Source: Streptacidiphilus sp041262525 (lineage in GTDB: Bacteria; Actinomycetota; Actinomycetes; Streptomycetales; Streptomycetaceae). Taken from it: DNA of 64,000 nucleotides. This document shows positions 1-8,706 of this stretch, one piece after another. The position numbers and the translations under genes were made by a program. Below the pieces are notes generated by a model. It worked only from the letters and a program-made list of their open reading frames with translations. It was not told the origin of the DNA and searched no databases. How positions within the stretch are numbered: the stretch's first letter is position 1; the number at the start of each line of letters is the position of its first letter. The stretch is taken from contig NZ_JBGCCK010000019.1 of NCBI RefSeq assembly GCF_041262525.1, forward strand, positions 62,001 through 126,000, in the 5' to 3' direction.

Positions 1-422
1 AGCTCCGCGCAGCGCTGTCGCAGCAGCGTCCGGCGGGCGCGTTCGGCCTGCGCGCAGGGCAGCGCGCTGACCGCGCGCAGCGCGGTGAGGTCGTCGGAGT
101 CCGGCAGGTAACCGTCGGCGACGGCCTCCTCCAGCCGTTCCAGGTAACCCGAGGCGCTTCCCGGCAGGGCGGCGCGGTAACGGACCAGCTCGGCGAGCGC
201 GAACGCACGCATCCGACCCCCCTCGTGCACCGCCTCGTCGATCGCCTCGGACAGCCGGAGGACGTCCTGGACGTCCTCCACCCAGGCGGCACGGGCGGAC
301 CCGTCCGGTCTGGCGTCGGCGCCGATCGGTGGATTGAGGACGTGGGCGAGGGCCCGCCGGAGGACCCGCAGCTCATCCGCGCTGAAGGCCATGCCGCCGC
401 GCGACCCGTGAGGCGTAGGCAT
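1..422 (-). CDS. Conserved hypothetical protein, 3' end cut by window edge
   Basis: The reading frame runs on the minus strand from an ATG at 422 off the left edge, giving about 140 residues with no stop. A second in-frame ATG lies at 392. I prefer 422 because the first residues (MPTPHGSRGG) resemble starts I recall for streptomycete homologues; neither start has a clear ribosome site. The visible protein is helical and rich in Ala, Leu and Arg, with no catalytic motif or membrane segment that I recognise. It lies downstream of coaX on the same strand, separated by about 90 bp. Function unknown. Confidence 0.6.
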   Translation of the reverse strand, partial: MPTPHGSRGGMAFSADELRVLRRALAHVLNPPIGADARPDGSARAAWVEDVQDVLRLSEAIDEAVHEGGRMRAFALAELVRYRAALPGSASGYLERLEEAVADGYLPDSDDLTALRAVSALPCAQAERARRTLLRQRCAE

Positions 423-514
423 GGGACGACTGTACGTAGCGAAAAGGGAAAATCGGATGAACCACGAGCATTTCGGCGGGTCGTCCGAATAAAGCCAGCC
501 GTTCGGCGGCGTAC

Positions 515-1315
515 TTACTGCTGGCTGGTGGCGGCCGCGGTGTTCCGCTCGTAGACGAGCCGGAGACCGATCAGGGTCAGCCAGGGCTCGTGCACGTCGA
601 TGCTGGTCGCCTCGCCGAGCACCAGCGGGGCGAGCCCGCCGGTCGCGATGACCTGGACCTCGTCCGGGTTCTCGGACAGCTCCGCGGCCATCCGGTTCAC
701 TATCCCGTCCACCTGCCCGGCGAAGCCGAAGAGCACGCCCGACTGCATCGCCTCGACGGTGTTCTTGCCGATGACGCTGCGCGGCCGGGTGACCTCGATC
801 TTCCGCAGCATCGCGCCACGCACGCCGAGCGCCTCGACCGAGATCTCGATGCCCGGCGCGATCGCACCGCCGACGAAGTCGCCGCGCTCGTTGACGGCGT
901 CGAAGCTGGTCGCGGTACCGAAGTCGACGATGATGCAGGGGCCGCCGTACAGGTGCTTGGCCGCCAGCGTGTTGACGATCCGGTCGGTGCCGACCTCCTT
1001 CGGGTTGTCGGTCAGCACGTGCACGCCGGTCTTGACGCCCGGCTCGACCAGCACGGCCGGGACGTCGCCGTAGTAACGCCGCGTCACCTCGCGCAGCTCG
1101 TGCAGGACGGTCGGGACCGTGCAGCAGATCGCCAGGCCGTCGACGGACCCGGTCCGCAGCATCGGGTGGGCGCCCATGAGCCCCTGGATCAACACGGCCA
1201 ACTCGTCCGCGGTGCGGCGCGGATCGGTGGAGACCCGCCAGTGCTCGACGATCTCTTCACCGTCGAAGAGACCGAGCACGGTGTGGGTGTTGCCGACGTC
1301 GATCGTGAGCAGCAT
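515..1315 (-). CDS. coaX: Type III pantothenate kinase
   Basis: This enzyme phosphorylates pantothenate with ATP, the first step from vitamin B5 to coenzyme A. The 266-residue protein has normal family length. It shows the ASKHA-fold phosphate motif DVGNT at residues 6-10, the pantothenate-site motif GTDRIVN at 109-115, the second phosphate motif DFGTAT at 131-136 and GGAIAPGI at 149-156. Start is ATG at 1315, 44 bp after nadC. It is near the end of a minus-strand run panC-panD-nadB-nadC-coaX, so pantothenate synthesis and its activation are encoded together. Type III kinases are insensitive to CoA feedback (family knowledge). Confidence 0.95.
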   Translation of the reverse strand: MLLTIDVGNTHTVLGLFDGEEIVEHWRVSTDPRRTADELAVLIQGLMGAHPMLRTGSVDGLAICCTVPTVLHELREVTRRYYGDVPAVLVEPGVKTGVHVLTDNPKEVGTDRIVNTLAAKHLYGGPCIIVDFGTATSFDAVNERGDFVGGAIAPGIEISVEALGVRGAMLRKIEVTRPRSVIGKNTVEAMQSGVLFGFAGQVDGIVNRMAAELSENPDEVQVIATGGLAPLVLGEATSIDVHEPWLTLIGLRLVYERNTAAATSQQ

Positions 1316-1359
1316 GGGCGCGCGCCGTTCGTGGTGGGTGAGAGGGACAGGCGGGAGGA

Positions 1360-2316
1360 CTATCCGCGCAGGTCGAGACCGATGTCAAGGATGGGCGAGG
1401 AGTGCGTCAGCGCGCCCACCGCGAGGTAGTCGACGCCGGTCTCGGCGACGGCGCGGGCGTTCGCCAGGGTCAGCCCGCCGGAGGACTCCAGCTTGGCCCG
1501 ACCCGCGACCAGGGCGACGGCCTCGCGCAGCTCGGCCACGGTGAAGTTGTCGAGCAGGATCAGGTCCGCGCCGGCCTCCAGGACGGGCGGGATCTGGGCG
1601 AGGGTGTCGACCTCGACCTCGACCGCGAGGTCGGGGTAGGCGGCGCGCACGGCCTTGAACGCCTCGGCGACGCCGCCGGCGGCGACGACGTGGTTGTCCT
1701 TGACGAGCGCGGCGTCGGACAGCGCCATCCGGTGGTTGGCGCCGCCGCCGCAGCGGACGGCGTACTTCTCCAGCGCTCGCAGGCCGGGGGTGGTCTTCCG
1801 GGTGTCCCGCACGACGGCGCCGGTGCCGCCCAGGGCGTCGGCCCAGGCGCGGGTGGCGGTGGCGATGCCGGACAGGTGGCAGAGCAGGTTGAGCGCGGAG
1901 CGCTCGGCGGTGAGCAGGTCGCGGGTCCGCGTGGTCACGCTGAGCAGGACCGTGCCCGCGGCGACGGACGCGCCGTCCTCGACGTGACGCTCGACGGAGA
2001 ACTCCTCCTCCGCGACGAGCGAGATCACCGCCTCCGCGACCCGGAGGCCCGCGACGACCCCGGCCTCGCGCGCGACGAAGTCGGCGGTCGCGACGGCGTC
2101 GGCCGGCACGGTGGCGACGGACGTGACGTCCTCTCCCCCGGCGAGGTCCTCGGCGAGCGCGAGCGTGGCGATGTCCTCGACCTCGACGGGGTCCAGCCCG
2201 GCGCTTTCCAGCAGCGCGGCGAGCTCGGGGTCAAGGCCGGTTTCGTACTCTCCCTCACCGCAGGCGCAGCCGTCGCCGCAGCCGTCGACGATTTCGAGTT
2301 CTTCGTGGGTATGCAC
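1360..2316 (-). CDS. nadC: Nicotinate-nucleotide pyrophosphorylase (carboxylating)
   Basis: Quinolinate phosphoribosyltransferase: it joins quinolinate and PRPP to make nicotinate mononucleotide, the last dedicated step of de novo NAD synthesis. Of 318 residues, the catalytic core starts near residue 30. RDTRKTTPGLR at 170-180, AERSALN at 137-143 and KDNH at 206-209 are the substrate and phosphate-binding motifs. The first 25 residues form an acidic, cysteine-rich extension with Cys13, Cys17 and Cys19, which is outside the catalytic fold; I recall similar extensions in other Streptomyces NadC. It follows nadB, from which it is separated by a repeat element, and precedes coaX. Confidence 0.95.
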   Translation of the reverse strand: MHTHEELEIVDGCGDGCACGEGEYETGLDPELAALLESAGLDPVEVEDIATLALAEDLAGGEDVTSVATVPADAVATADFVAREAGVVAGLRVAEAVISLVAEEEFSVERHVEDGASVAAGTVLLSVTTRTRDLLTAERSALNLLCHLSGIATATRAWADALGGTGAVVRDTRKTTPGLRALEKYAVRCGGGANHRMALSDAALVKDNHVVAAGGVAEAFKAVRAAYPDLAVEVEVDTLAQIPPVLEAGADLILLDNFTVAELREAVALVAGRAKLESSGGLTLANARAVAETGVDYLAVGALTHSSPILDIGLDLRG

Positions 2317-2343
2317 GGACGGTTCCTTTTACTGAGAGGGGAA

Positions 2344-2540
2344 GTTGCACTACGAGGGGCGCGGGGCTCTACCGATTTGCGGCTACGCCGCGGGGGCGCG
2401 ACCGGTCACGACGGAGGCCAGGTTGCACCACTAGGGGCGCGGGGAACTGCGCGACAAGCCACCCTGGGACGTAGCGCGCCGAACGAGCAGGGCCATCCGC
2501 ACTCGGTGGTTGCTCGCGCAGTTCCCCGCGCCCTGGGTGG
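2344..2540 (+). repeat. Repeat locus R1: one type A unit followed by one type B palindrome
   Basis: A 78-bp type A unit (2344-2421) starts GTTGCAC and is followed directly by a type B element (from 2422) that also starts GTTGCAC. The B element has arms at 2433-2454 (AGGGGCGCGGGGAACTGCGC...) and 2514-2534 (its reverse complement), with a shared core GCAGGGCCATCCGCAC between them. It lies inside the nadB-nadC gap and its right end touches the nadB stop at 2541, so it could form a hairpin within the operon transcript. Confidence 0.85.
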
Positions 2541-4214
2541 TCACGGGTTGCTCACCTGCAGATGGCCATCCGTCAAGGTCGTGACCAAGTGCCGCTGCCA
2601 CTTCTCGTCGTCCCGGTCGGGGAAGTCCTCGCGCCAGTGGCATCCGCGCGTCTCCTCGCGGAGCAACGCGGCAGCGGCCAGCGCCGAAGAGACCAAGTGC
2701 AGGTTGGTCGCCTCCCAGGTCTCCACCTGCGGGGGTTCCGTCTTCTCCGGGTTCGGCCCCGAGAGGGCCGCCAGGCCCTCCGTCGCTTCGGCCATGCTGT
2801 CTGCGTTCCGCAGCACGCCGACACCCCGCGTCATCACCCGCTGGATCTCCGCCCGCGCCTCGGCGGCCAGCAGCGGCACGATCTCCACCGGGCGGGTGGC
2901 GTCCTCGTGACGCGGTGCCAGCTTGCCCAGCCGGTCCCGCTCGATGATGTCCGCGGCGATCCGCTCCGCGAAGACCAGGCCCTCCAGCAGCGAGTTCGAC
3001 GCCAGTCGGTTCGCGCCGTGGACGCCCGTGCAGGCGACCTCGCCGCACGCGTACAGACCCGAGACGGAGGTGTGCCCGCGCAGGTCGGTCCGCACGCCGC
3101 CCGAGGCGTAGTGCGCGGCCGGGGCCACCGGGATCAGTTCCGTGACCGGGTCGATCCCGTGCGAGCGGCAGGAGGCGAGGATCGTCGGGAAGCGCTCCTC
3201 CCACATCTCCGCGCCGAAGTGCCGGCCGTCGAGGAACATGTGCTCCGCGCCGGTCTCGTGCATCCGCCGCATGATGCCCTTGGCGACGATGTCGCGCGGC
3301 GCGAGCTCGCCGAGCTCGTGCTGGCCGACCATGAAGCGCACGCCGTCCGCGTCCACCAGGTACGCGCCCTCGCCGCGGACCGCCTCGGAGATCAGCGGCT
3401 GCTGGCCCTCCGCCTCCGGGCCGAGCCACAGCACCGTCGGGTGGAACTGCACGAACTCCAGGTCCGCGACCTCCGCACCCGCCCGCAGCGCCAGCGCGAC
3501 GCCGTCGCCCGTCGAGACCGCTGGGTTGGTCGTCGCGGAGAAGACCTGGCCCAGGCCGCCCGTCGCCAGCACGACCGCGCGCGCGTGGACCGCGCCGACG
3601 CCGTCGCGCTGGCCCTCGCCCATCACGTGGAGCGTCAGCCCCGCCGTGCGGCCCTCGGCATCCGTCAGCAGGTCCAGCACCAGCGCGTGCTCGATCAGCT
3701 CCACGCCCTCGTCGTCCCGCACGTCCCGCACCGCCGAGACCAGCGCGCGGGATATCTCCGCGCCCGTCGCATCGCCGCCGGCGTGGGCGATGCGGCGGCG
3801 GTGGTGGCCGCCTTCGCGGGTGAGCATGATCTCGCCGTCGCCGTCGCGGTCGAAGTCCGCGCCCGTGGCCATCAGGCGGCGCACCGCGTCCGGACCCTCG
3901 GTCACCAGCGTCCGGACCGCTTCCTCGTCGCAGAGGCCCGCGCCGGCGACGAGGGTGTCCTCGAGGTGCTGCTCGGGGGTGTCGCCGTCCCCCAGCGCCG
4001 CGGCGATGCCGCCCTGCGCCCAGCGGGTCGAGCCGTCGTCCAGCATCGCCTTCGTGACGACCAGCACCCGCAACCCGGCGGCGCGCACGCGCAGCGCCGT
4101 GGTCAGCCCGGCCACGCCGGAGCCGACGACGACCACGTCCGTGGTCCTCGTCCAGCCGGGGGCCGGGGCGGCGAGCCTGCGCACCGATACCGGTGGCTTG
4201 GCCATGACGGTCAT
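2541..4214 (-). CDS. nadB: L-aspartate oxidase
   Basis: FAD enzyme that oxidises L-aspartate to iminoaspartate for quinolinate synthesis. The 557-residue protein has the dinucleotide motif GSGVAG at 31-36, the FAD-contact stretch STRWAQGGIAA at 62-72, the HHRRRIAHAGGDATG active-site region and RLASNSLLEGLVFAERI near residue 400, all typical of NadB rather than succinate dehydrogenase. The ATG at 4214 overlaps the panD stop (ATGA); a second ATG four codons in (4205) is possible. The partner quinolinate synthase gene nadA is not in this window. Confidence 0.95.
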   Translation of the reverse strand: MTVMAKPPVSVRRLAAPAPGWTRTTDVVVVGSGVAGLTTALRVRAAGLRVLVVTKAMLDDGSTRWAQGGIAAALGDGDTPEQHLEDTLVAGAGLCDEEAVRTLVTEGPDAVRRLMATGADFDRDGDGEIMLTREGGHHRRRIAHAGGDATGAEISRALVSAVRDVRDDEGVELIEHALVLDLLTDAEGRTAGLTLHVMGEGQRDGVGAVHARAVVLATGGLGQVFSATTNPAVSTGDGVALALRAGAEVADLEFVQFHPTVLWLGPEAEGQQPLISEAVRGEGAYLVDADGVRFMVGQHELGELAPRDIVAKGIMRRMHETGAEHMFLDGRHFGAEMWEERFPTILASCRSHGIDPVTELIPVAPAAHYASGGVRTDLRGHTSVSGLYACGEVACTGVHGANRLASNSLLEGLVFAERIAADIIERDRLGKLAPRHEDATRPVEIVPLLAAEARAEIQRVMTRGVGVLRNADSMAEATEGLAALSGPNPEKTEPPQVETWEATNLHLVSSALAAAALLREETRGCHWREDFPDRDDEKWQRHLVTTLTDGHLQVSNP

Positions 4215-4666
4215 GACTGACTCCGTACTGCGTAGGCGGGCTGCGCCGCGACCGTCCCGATCGCGTCGCCCCGCGTCAGACCGCTGCCCTCTGGGGCAGC
4301 GGCGGCGTCCGCGCCGGTGTGGGTGATCCGGTTCTCGCGGTCAACGAAGACGATACGCGGCGTGTACGCGCGCGCCTCGGCGTCCTCCATCTGCCCGTAG
4401 GCGATGAGGATGACCAGGTCGCCGGGGTGGACCAGGCGGGCCGCCGCGCCGTTGATGCCGATCACGCCGGTGCCGCGCGCGCCGGCGATCGTGTAGGTCT
4501 CCAGACGGGCGCCGTTGTCGATGTCGACGATGTGGACCAGCTCACCGGGCAGGATGTCGGCGGCGTCGAGCAGGTCCTCGTCCACGGTGACCGAGCCGAC
4601 GTAGTGCAGGTCGGCCTGGGTGACGGTGGCCCGGTGGATCTTGGACTTGAGCATCGTGCGGATCAT
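4211..4666 (-). CDS. panD: Aspartate 1-decarboxylase precursor
   Basis: Pyruvoyl enzyme making beta-alanine from aspartate for pantothenate. The 151-residue proenzyme carries the self-cleavage site Gly24-Ser25 within HYVGSVTVDE; Ser25 becomes the pyruvoyl group (family knowledge). The stretch GVIGINGAAARLVHPGD is the usual core. The C-terminal 30 residues, rich in Ala and Gly, extend past the usual end. It overlaps nadB by 4 bp and lies 49 bp after panC, so beta-alanine synthesis and its condensation are co-transcribed. A start at the second Met (codon 5) is also possible. Confidence 0.95.
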   Translation of the reverse strand: MIRTMLKSKIHRATVTQADLHYVGSVTVDEDLLDAADILPGELVHIVDIDNGARLETYTIAGARGTGVIGINGAAARLVHPGDLVILIAYGQMEDAEARAYTPRIVFVDRENRITHTGADAAAAPEGSGLTRGDAIGTVAAQPAYAVRSQS

Positions 4667-4715
4667 GAGTGGTCACGTCTCCTGTGGAAGTACATGCCGG
4701 GGGTTCGGACGGGCG

Positions 4716-5567
4716 TCAGAACCGGATGCGGACGTTGTCGATGAGCCGGGTCGACCCCACCTTGGCGGCGACGGCCAGCACGGCCTCGCCGGTGAAGTCG
4801 TCCCTGTCGATCTCGGTGAAGTCGGACGGGTCGATCAGCCCGAGGTAGTCGAGGGCGATACCGCTCCCCGCCTCTTCAAGTACTGACGACGCCGTCTTCC
4901 GCACCGCCGACGGATCGGCACCCGCCGCGCGGGCGTCGCGCCCGGCGAAGAGCGCGCGGGAGAGCGCGAGCGCGCGCTTCCGCTCCTCGGCGGAGAGGAA
5001 GCGGTTGCGGCTGGACAGGGCCAGTCCGTCCGCCTCGCGGACGGTCGGCACGCCCACGATCTCCACCGGGAAGTTGAGGTCGGCCACCATGCGCCGGATC
5101 AGGGCCAGCTGCTGCCCGTCCTTCTCGCCGAAGAAGGCCAGGTCGGGGGCGGTGAGATGGAGCAGCTTGGCGACAACGGTGAGCATCCCGTCGAAGTGTC
5201 CCGGCCGCGATACGCCCTCGTAGCCCGCGCCCATCGGCCCGGCGCTGAGCCGGACCTGCGGCTCACCGCCGGGGTAGACCTCCGCGACGGAGGGCGCGAA
5301 GACCAGGTCCGCGCCGGAGTCCCCGGCGAGCACCAGGTCGGCCTCCAGCGTGCGCGGATAGCGATCCAGATCCGCGGCCTCGCCGAACTGCAGCGGGTTC
5401 ACGAAGATGGTGACGACGACCGTCCCGTCCCGTCCCGCGCGCTCGCGGGCGGCGCGGATCAGCGTGGCGTGGCCCTCGTGCAGAGCGCCCATGGTCATCA
5501 CCACCGCGCGGCGCGCCCCGCGGCGGGAGACCGCGAGCTCGCGGGCGGTGTTCACCAGGAAGGTCAT
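4716..5567 (-). CDS. panC: Pantoate--beta-alanine ligase (pantothenate synthetase)
   Basis: Condenses pantoate and beta-alanine with ATP to form pantothenate. The 283 residues start at the ATG at 5567, which overlaps the upstream stop as ATGA; the frame is open further upstream but that part is the DUF2520 gene in another frame. The nucleotidyl-transferase motif MTMGALHEGH (residues 24-33, HIGH-like), FFGEKDGQQL in the middle and ALSSRNRFL (the KMSKS-like region) are present. Product feeds CoaX encoded downstream in the same operon. Confidence 0.95.
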   Translation of the reverse strand: MTFLVNTARELAVSRRGARRAVVMTMGALHEGHATLIRAARERAGRDGTVVVTIFVNPLQFGEAADLDRYPRTLEADLVLAGDSGADLVFAPSVAEVYPGGEPQVRLSAGPMGAGYEGVSRPGHFDGMLTVVAKLLHLTAPDLAFFGEKDGQQLALIRRMVADLNFPVEIVGVPTVREADGLALSSRNRFLSAEERKRALALSRALFAGRDARAAGADPSAVRKTASSVLEEAGSGIALDYLGLIDPSDFTEIDRDDFTGEAVLAVAAKVGSTRLIDNVRIRF

Positions 5568-6502
5568 CGGTTCTCCTCCGCGAGGGCGTCCAGCAGGGCC
5601 TCGGCGGCCTCGGGCTTGAGCATCCCGTTGGCCAGCGCGCGGTCGGCGGTGGCGCGGGCCATGGCCCGGTAGGTGTCCAGCAATTGCGGGGTTGTGCGGT
5701 GCAATTCGCCGATGTGTGTCCGCACGGTGCCGGCGTCGCCGCGCGCGACCGGGCCGGTCAGGGCGGCGTCCCCGGCGCGCAGCGTGTTGTCGAGCGCCGC
5801 GCCCAGCAGCGGGCCGAGCATCCGGCCCGGCTCGGCGACGCCGGCCAGCGCCAGCAGCTCCATCGACTGCGCGACGAGCGTGACCAGGTGGTTCGAGCCG
5901 TGCGCCAGGGCCGTGTGGTAGAGCGGGCGGGCCGCCTCGGGGATCCACTCGGGCTCGCCGCCCATCTCCACGACCAGCGCCTCGGCCACCGGCCGCAGCT
6001 CCTCCGGCGCGGTCACGCCGAACGGGCAGCCGGCCAGCCTGGCGACGTCGACGCTGGTCCCGGTGAAGGTCATCGCCGGGTGCAGGGCCAGCGGCAGTGC
6101 CCCGGCCCGGGTGGCGGGTTCGAGCACCGCGATGCCCTGGGCGCCGGAGGTGTGTGCGAGCAATTGCCCCGGCCGGACCGCACCGGTTGCGGCAAGCCCC
6201 GCGACGAGGTCGGCGAGCGCGTCGTCGGGGACGGTCAGCAGCACGAGGTCGGCGGCGGCCATCACCTGCGGCGGGGTGACCAGCCGTACCCCCGGCAGCA
6301 GTGCGTTCGCGCGCCGCTGCGACGCGAGGGAGACACCGGAGGCCGCGACCACCTTGTGCCCGGCGTACTGCAGCGCCGCCCCCAGCGCGGGACCGACCCG
6401 CCCGGTGCCGATGACGCCGACGGCGAGCCGCGCGGGCCGGTTGTCCGGCGCGGCCGGATCGGGGTCGCCGAAGACAGGCAGCCCGAAGTCGTCAGTGCTC
6501 AT
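5564..6502 (-). CDS. Rossmann-like and DUF2520 domain protein
   Basis: A 312-residue soluble protein with an N-terminal NAD(P)-binding Rossmann domain (GTGRVG at 32-37, preceded by a 25-residue Pro/Asp-rich tail) and an all-helical C-terminal half of the DUF2520 type, the layout of 6-phosphogluconate and ketopantoate dehydrogenase relatives. It overlaps panC by 4 bp. The location suggests a role linked to pantothenate, perhaps a reductase, but the substrate is unknown. The 120 bp upstream could hold the operon promoter (TAAACT near 6585 on the minus strand is a weak -10 candidate). Confidence 0.85.
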   Translation of the reverse strand: MSTDDFGLPVFGDPDPAAPDNRPARLAVGVIGTGRVGPALGAALQYAGHKVVAASGVSLASQRRANALLPGVRLVTPPQVMAAADLVLLTVPDDALADLVAGLAATGAVRPGQLLAHTSGAQGIAVLEPATRAGALPLALHPAMTFTGTSVDVARLAGCPFGVTAPEELRPVAEALVVEMGGEPEWIPEAARPLYHTALAHGSNHLVTLVAQSMELLALAGVAEPGRMLGPLLGAALDNTLRAGDAALTGPVARGDAGTVRTHIGELHRTTPQLLDTYRAMARATADRALANGMLKPEAAEALLDALAEENR

Positions 6503-6622
6503 TGCTCACGCCTCACAGCGGTGCTCTTTCCGTTCCAGTCCCGGAGGGGGGTACCAGACGTTCCGAGTCAGTTTACGGCGGGACGGCGGGGTGACGCTGT
6601 GGCGTGCGCTACGTTGCGCGCC

Positions 6623-7291
6623 CTACGCCGCCTTCGGCGGCTCGTTGTAGACGTCGGCGCGGGGCTGGGCCGAGAGCGCGTGGATGGCGTCCATGATCTC
6701 GTCGGTCACCGCGCGACGGACCGGACCGACGGGCGTGACCCCGATCCGGTCGGAGAAGTCGAGCGGCTCGCCGAACCGGATGGTCACCCGGCGGATGCGC
6801 GGCAACAGCTTGCCCACCGGCTGGATCCGCTCGGTCCCGGTCAGCGCCACCGGCACCACGGGCGCGCCAGACGCCAGCGCCAGCCAGGCCACGCCGGTGC
6901 GCCCCCGGTAGAGCCGCCCGTCGCGCGAGCGGGTGCCCTCCGGATAGATCCCGAAGGCACCACCCTCCTGGAGTACAGCGAGCCCCGCGTCGAGCGAGGC
7001 CTGCGCCGAACGGTGGGTGCCGCGCTCGACCGGGATGGAGTCCATCGCGGAGAAGAAGACCTTGGTGAACCAGCCCTTGAACCCCGTGCCGGTGAAGTAC
7101 TCCGCCTTGGCCAGAAACGACACCGGACGCGGCGCGAGCAACGGGATGACCGCGCTGTCGATGGCGGCGAGGTGGTTGCTGGCGATGATGACGGCGCCGC
7201 GCTTGGGGACGTTCTCGCGTCCCACAACGACCGGCCGGTAGATCATCCGCGCCAAGGGGGACAACACCAACTTGGCGAGCGCTTGGGACAC
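6623..7291 (-). CDS. plsC: 1-acyl-sn-glycerol-3-phosphate acyltransferase (PlsC family)
   Basis: Membrane-associated acyltransferase that likely moves a fatty acyl group to lysophosphatidate or a related lipid. The catalytic box NHLAAID (HX4D) and the glycerophosphate-binding box PEGTRS are both present, about 78 residues apart. I place the start at GTG 7291 (222 residues) because GGAGGA lies 3 nt before it; an upstream ATG at 7336 is in frame but lacks a ribosome site. Hydrophobic residues near the N-terminus may dip into the membrane. It is the first gene upstream of the pan/nad run, 120 bp away. The exact acyl acceptor cannot be told. Confidence 0.85.
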   Translation of the reverse strand: MSQALAKLVLSPLARMIYRPVVVGRENVPKRGAVIIASNHLAAIDSAVIPLLAPRPVSFLAKAEYFTGTGFKGWFTKVFFSAMDSIPVERGTHRSAQASLDAGLAVLQEGGAFGIYPEGTRSRDGRLYRGRTGVAWLALASGAPVVPVALTGTERIQPVGKLLPRIRRVTIRFGEPLDFSDRIGVTPVGPVRRAVTDEIMDAIHALSAQPRADVYNEPPKAA

Positions 7292-7398
7292 GGTTCCTCC
7301 GGAGTCGACTGACGGGCGCTGCGGATCGTACGTCATCAGCGGGGGCGACGGGAGCTCCGTCCGCGCGAGGACGCGGGGTCGTCTGAGAGGGTGACCGC

Positions 7399-8541
7399 AT
7401 GGCAGACGTAGACGAAAGCTCCCTCGCAGACCCGGCCACCGACCCCGCCGAGCGCCGTTTCACCGCAGTGCGCGGCTGCGAACGACAGCTGTCGGGCGTG
7501 CGCCCGCAGAGCCTGGCCGAACGCCTGGCCGACCTGGCCGGCGACGCGGGCCGCGCCGCGTTCGACCTGGACGGACGCTCCGACGTCTACGGTGACGGCA
7601 TCGTCGCCGCGCTGGAGGACCGCGTCGCCGATCTCCTCGGCACGGACGCGGCGGCGTACTTCCCGACCGGGACGATGGCGCAGCAGGTCGCCCTGCGCTG
7701 CTGGGCCGAACGGACGGGCAACCCGCTGGTCGCGATGCACCCGCTGGCCCACCCCGAGGTCCACGAGCGCCACGCCTACGCCCAGCTCAGCGGCCTGCGC
7801 AGCGTCTGGCCGACGAACGCGCCCCGCCTGCCGACGGCGACCGAGGTCGCCGACTGCGACGAGCCGTTCGGCACGCTGATGCTGGAGCTGCCGCTGCGCG
7901 ACGCGGGCTTCGTCCTGCCGGAGTGGGCGGAGCTGCAGGCGACGGTCCAGGCGGCGCGCGACCGCGACGCGGTGGTGCACTTCGACGGCGCGCGGCTGTG
8001 GGAGACGACGGCGCACTTCGGCGTCCCGCTGCGGGAGGTCGCGGAGCTGGCGGACTCGGTCTACGTCTCCTTCTACAAGACCCTCGGCGGCGTCAGCGGC
8101 GCGGCGCTGGCCGGCCCCGCGGACTTCATCGCCCAAGCGAAGGCCTGGCGGCACCGCTACGGCGGCCAGCTGTTCCAGCAGTGGCCTGCCGCGCTCTCCG
8201 CCCTGGTCGGGCTGGACCGGGAGTTGCCGCGGCTGGACGAGTACGTCGCGCACGCGAAGACGGTGGCTCTCGCTCTCGCCGCCGCCCCTGGCTCCCGAAT
8301 CCATCCTTCGGTGCCGATGACCCACCAGTTCCAGTTCTGGCTCCCCTTCACGGCGGACGAACTGAACGAGGCGACGCTCCGTCAGGCGGAGGAGTCGAAG
8401 CGCGTGCTGTTCGGCGGCTGGCGGGATTCCGCCGTCCCGGGCCACGCGCTGACGGAGATCACGGTGGCAGGCCCGGCACTGGAGTGGTCCCCGGAGGACA
8501 TCGCCAAGGCTTTGACGGAGTTCCTTCTGCAGCTCGGATGA
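7399..8541 (+). CDS. PLP-dependent beta-eliminating lyase / threonine aldolase family protein
   Basis: A 380-residue fold-type I PLP enzyme. PTGTMAQQVAL (89-99) is the cofactor phosphate loop, HFDGARLWE (194-202) holds the aspartate that pairs with the pyridine nitrogen, and Lys227 in VSFYKTLGG is the expected Schiff-base lysine. This pattern fits low-specificity threonine aldolases, which split threonine or allo-threonine to glycine and acetaldehyde, but other beta-hydroxy amino acids are possible. AGAGGG precedes the ATG. It is divergent from plsC with about 107 bp between, and its stop is directly followed by repeat locus R2. Confidence 0.85.
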   Translation: MADVDESSLADPATDPAERRFTAVRGCERQLSGVRPQSLAERLADLAGDAGRAAFDLDGRSDVYGDGIVAALEDRVADLLGTDAAAYFPTGTMAQQVALRCWAERTGNPLVAMHPLAHPEVHERHAYAQLSGLRSVWPTNAPRLPTATEVADCDEPFGTLMLELPLRDAGFVLPEWAELQATVQAARDRDAVVHFDGARLWETTAHFGVPLREVAELADSVYVSFYKTLGGVSGAALAGPADFIAQAKAWRHRYGGQLFQQWPAALSALVGLDRELPRLDEYVAHAKTVALALAAAPGSRIHPSVPMTHQFQFWLPFTADELNEATLRQAEESKRVLFGGWRDSAVPGHALTEITVAGPALEWSPEDIAKALTEFLLQLG

Positions 8542-8547
8542 ACGATC

Positions 8548-8706
8548 AGGGGCGCGGGGAACTGCGCGAGCAACCACCCTATGCGGATGGCCCTGCGCGT
8601 TGAGGACCATCGGCACGTCAGTGGCTTGTCGCGCAGTTCCCCGCGCCCCTGGAGGTGCAACTGGCCCTCCGCTGTGACCTGTCGCGCCCGCGCCCCCGGC
8701 GGGGAC
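8548..8706 (-). repeat. Repeat locus R2: type B palindrome plus partial type A tail
   Basis: Type B arms lie at 8548-8569 and 8629-8650 and match exactly over 22 bp; the GTGCAAC end box follows at 8655-8661. Read on the minus strand, the sequence beyond it (to about 8706) resembles the 3' part of a type A unit (GCGCGACAGGTCAC...). The element starts six bases after the lyase stop and fills the gap between two convergent genes, where it could serve as a two-way terminator. Confidence 0.85.

Noticed and set aside
8542..8706. Peptides encoded across the repeat elements
   Set aside because: Open frames through the palindromes exist on both strands but differ between copies and have no ribosome sites.
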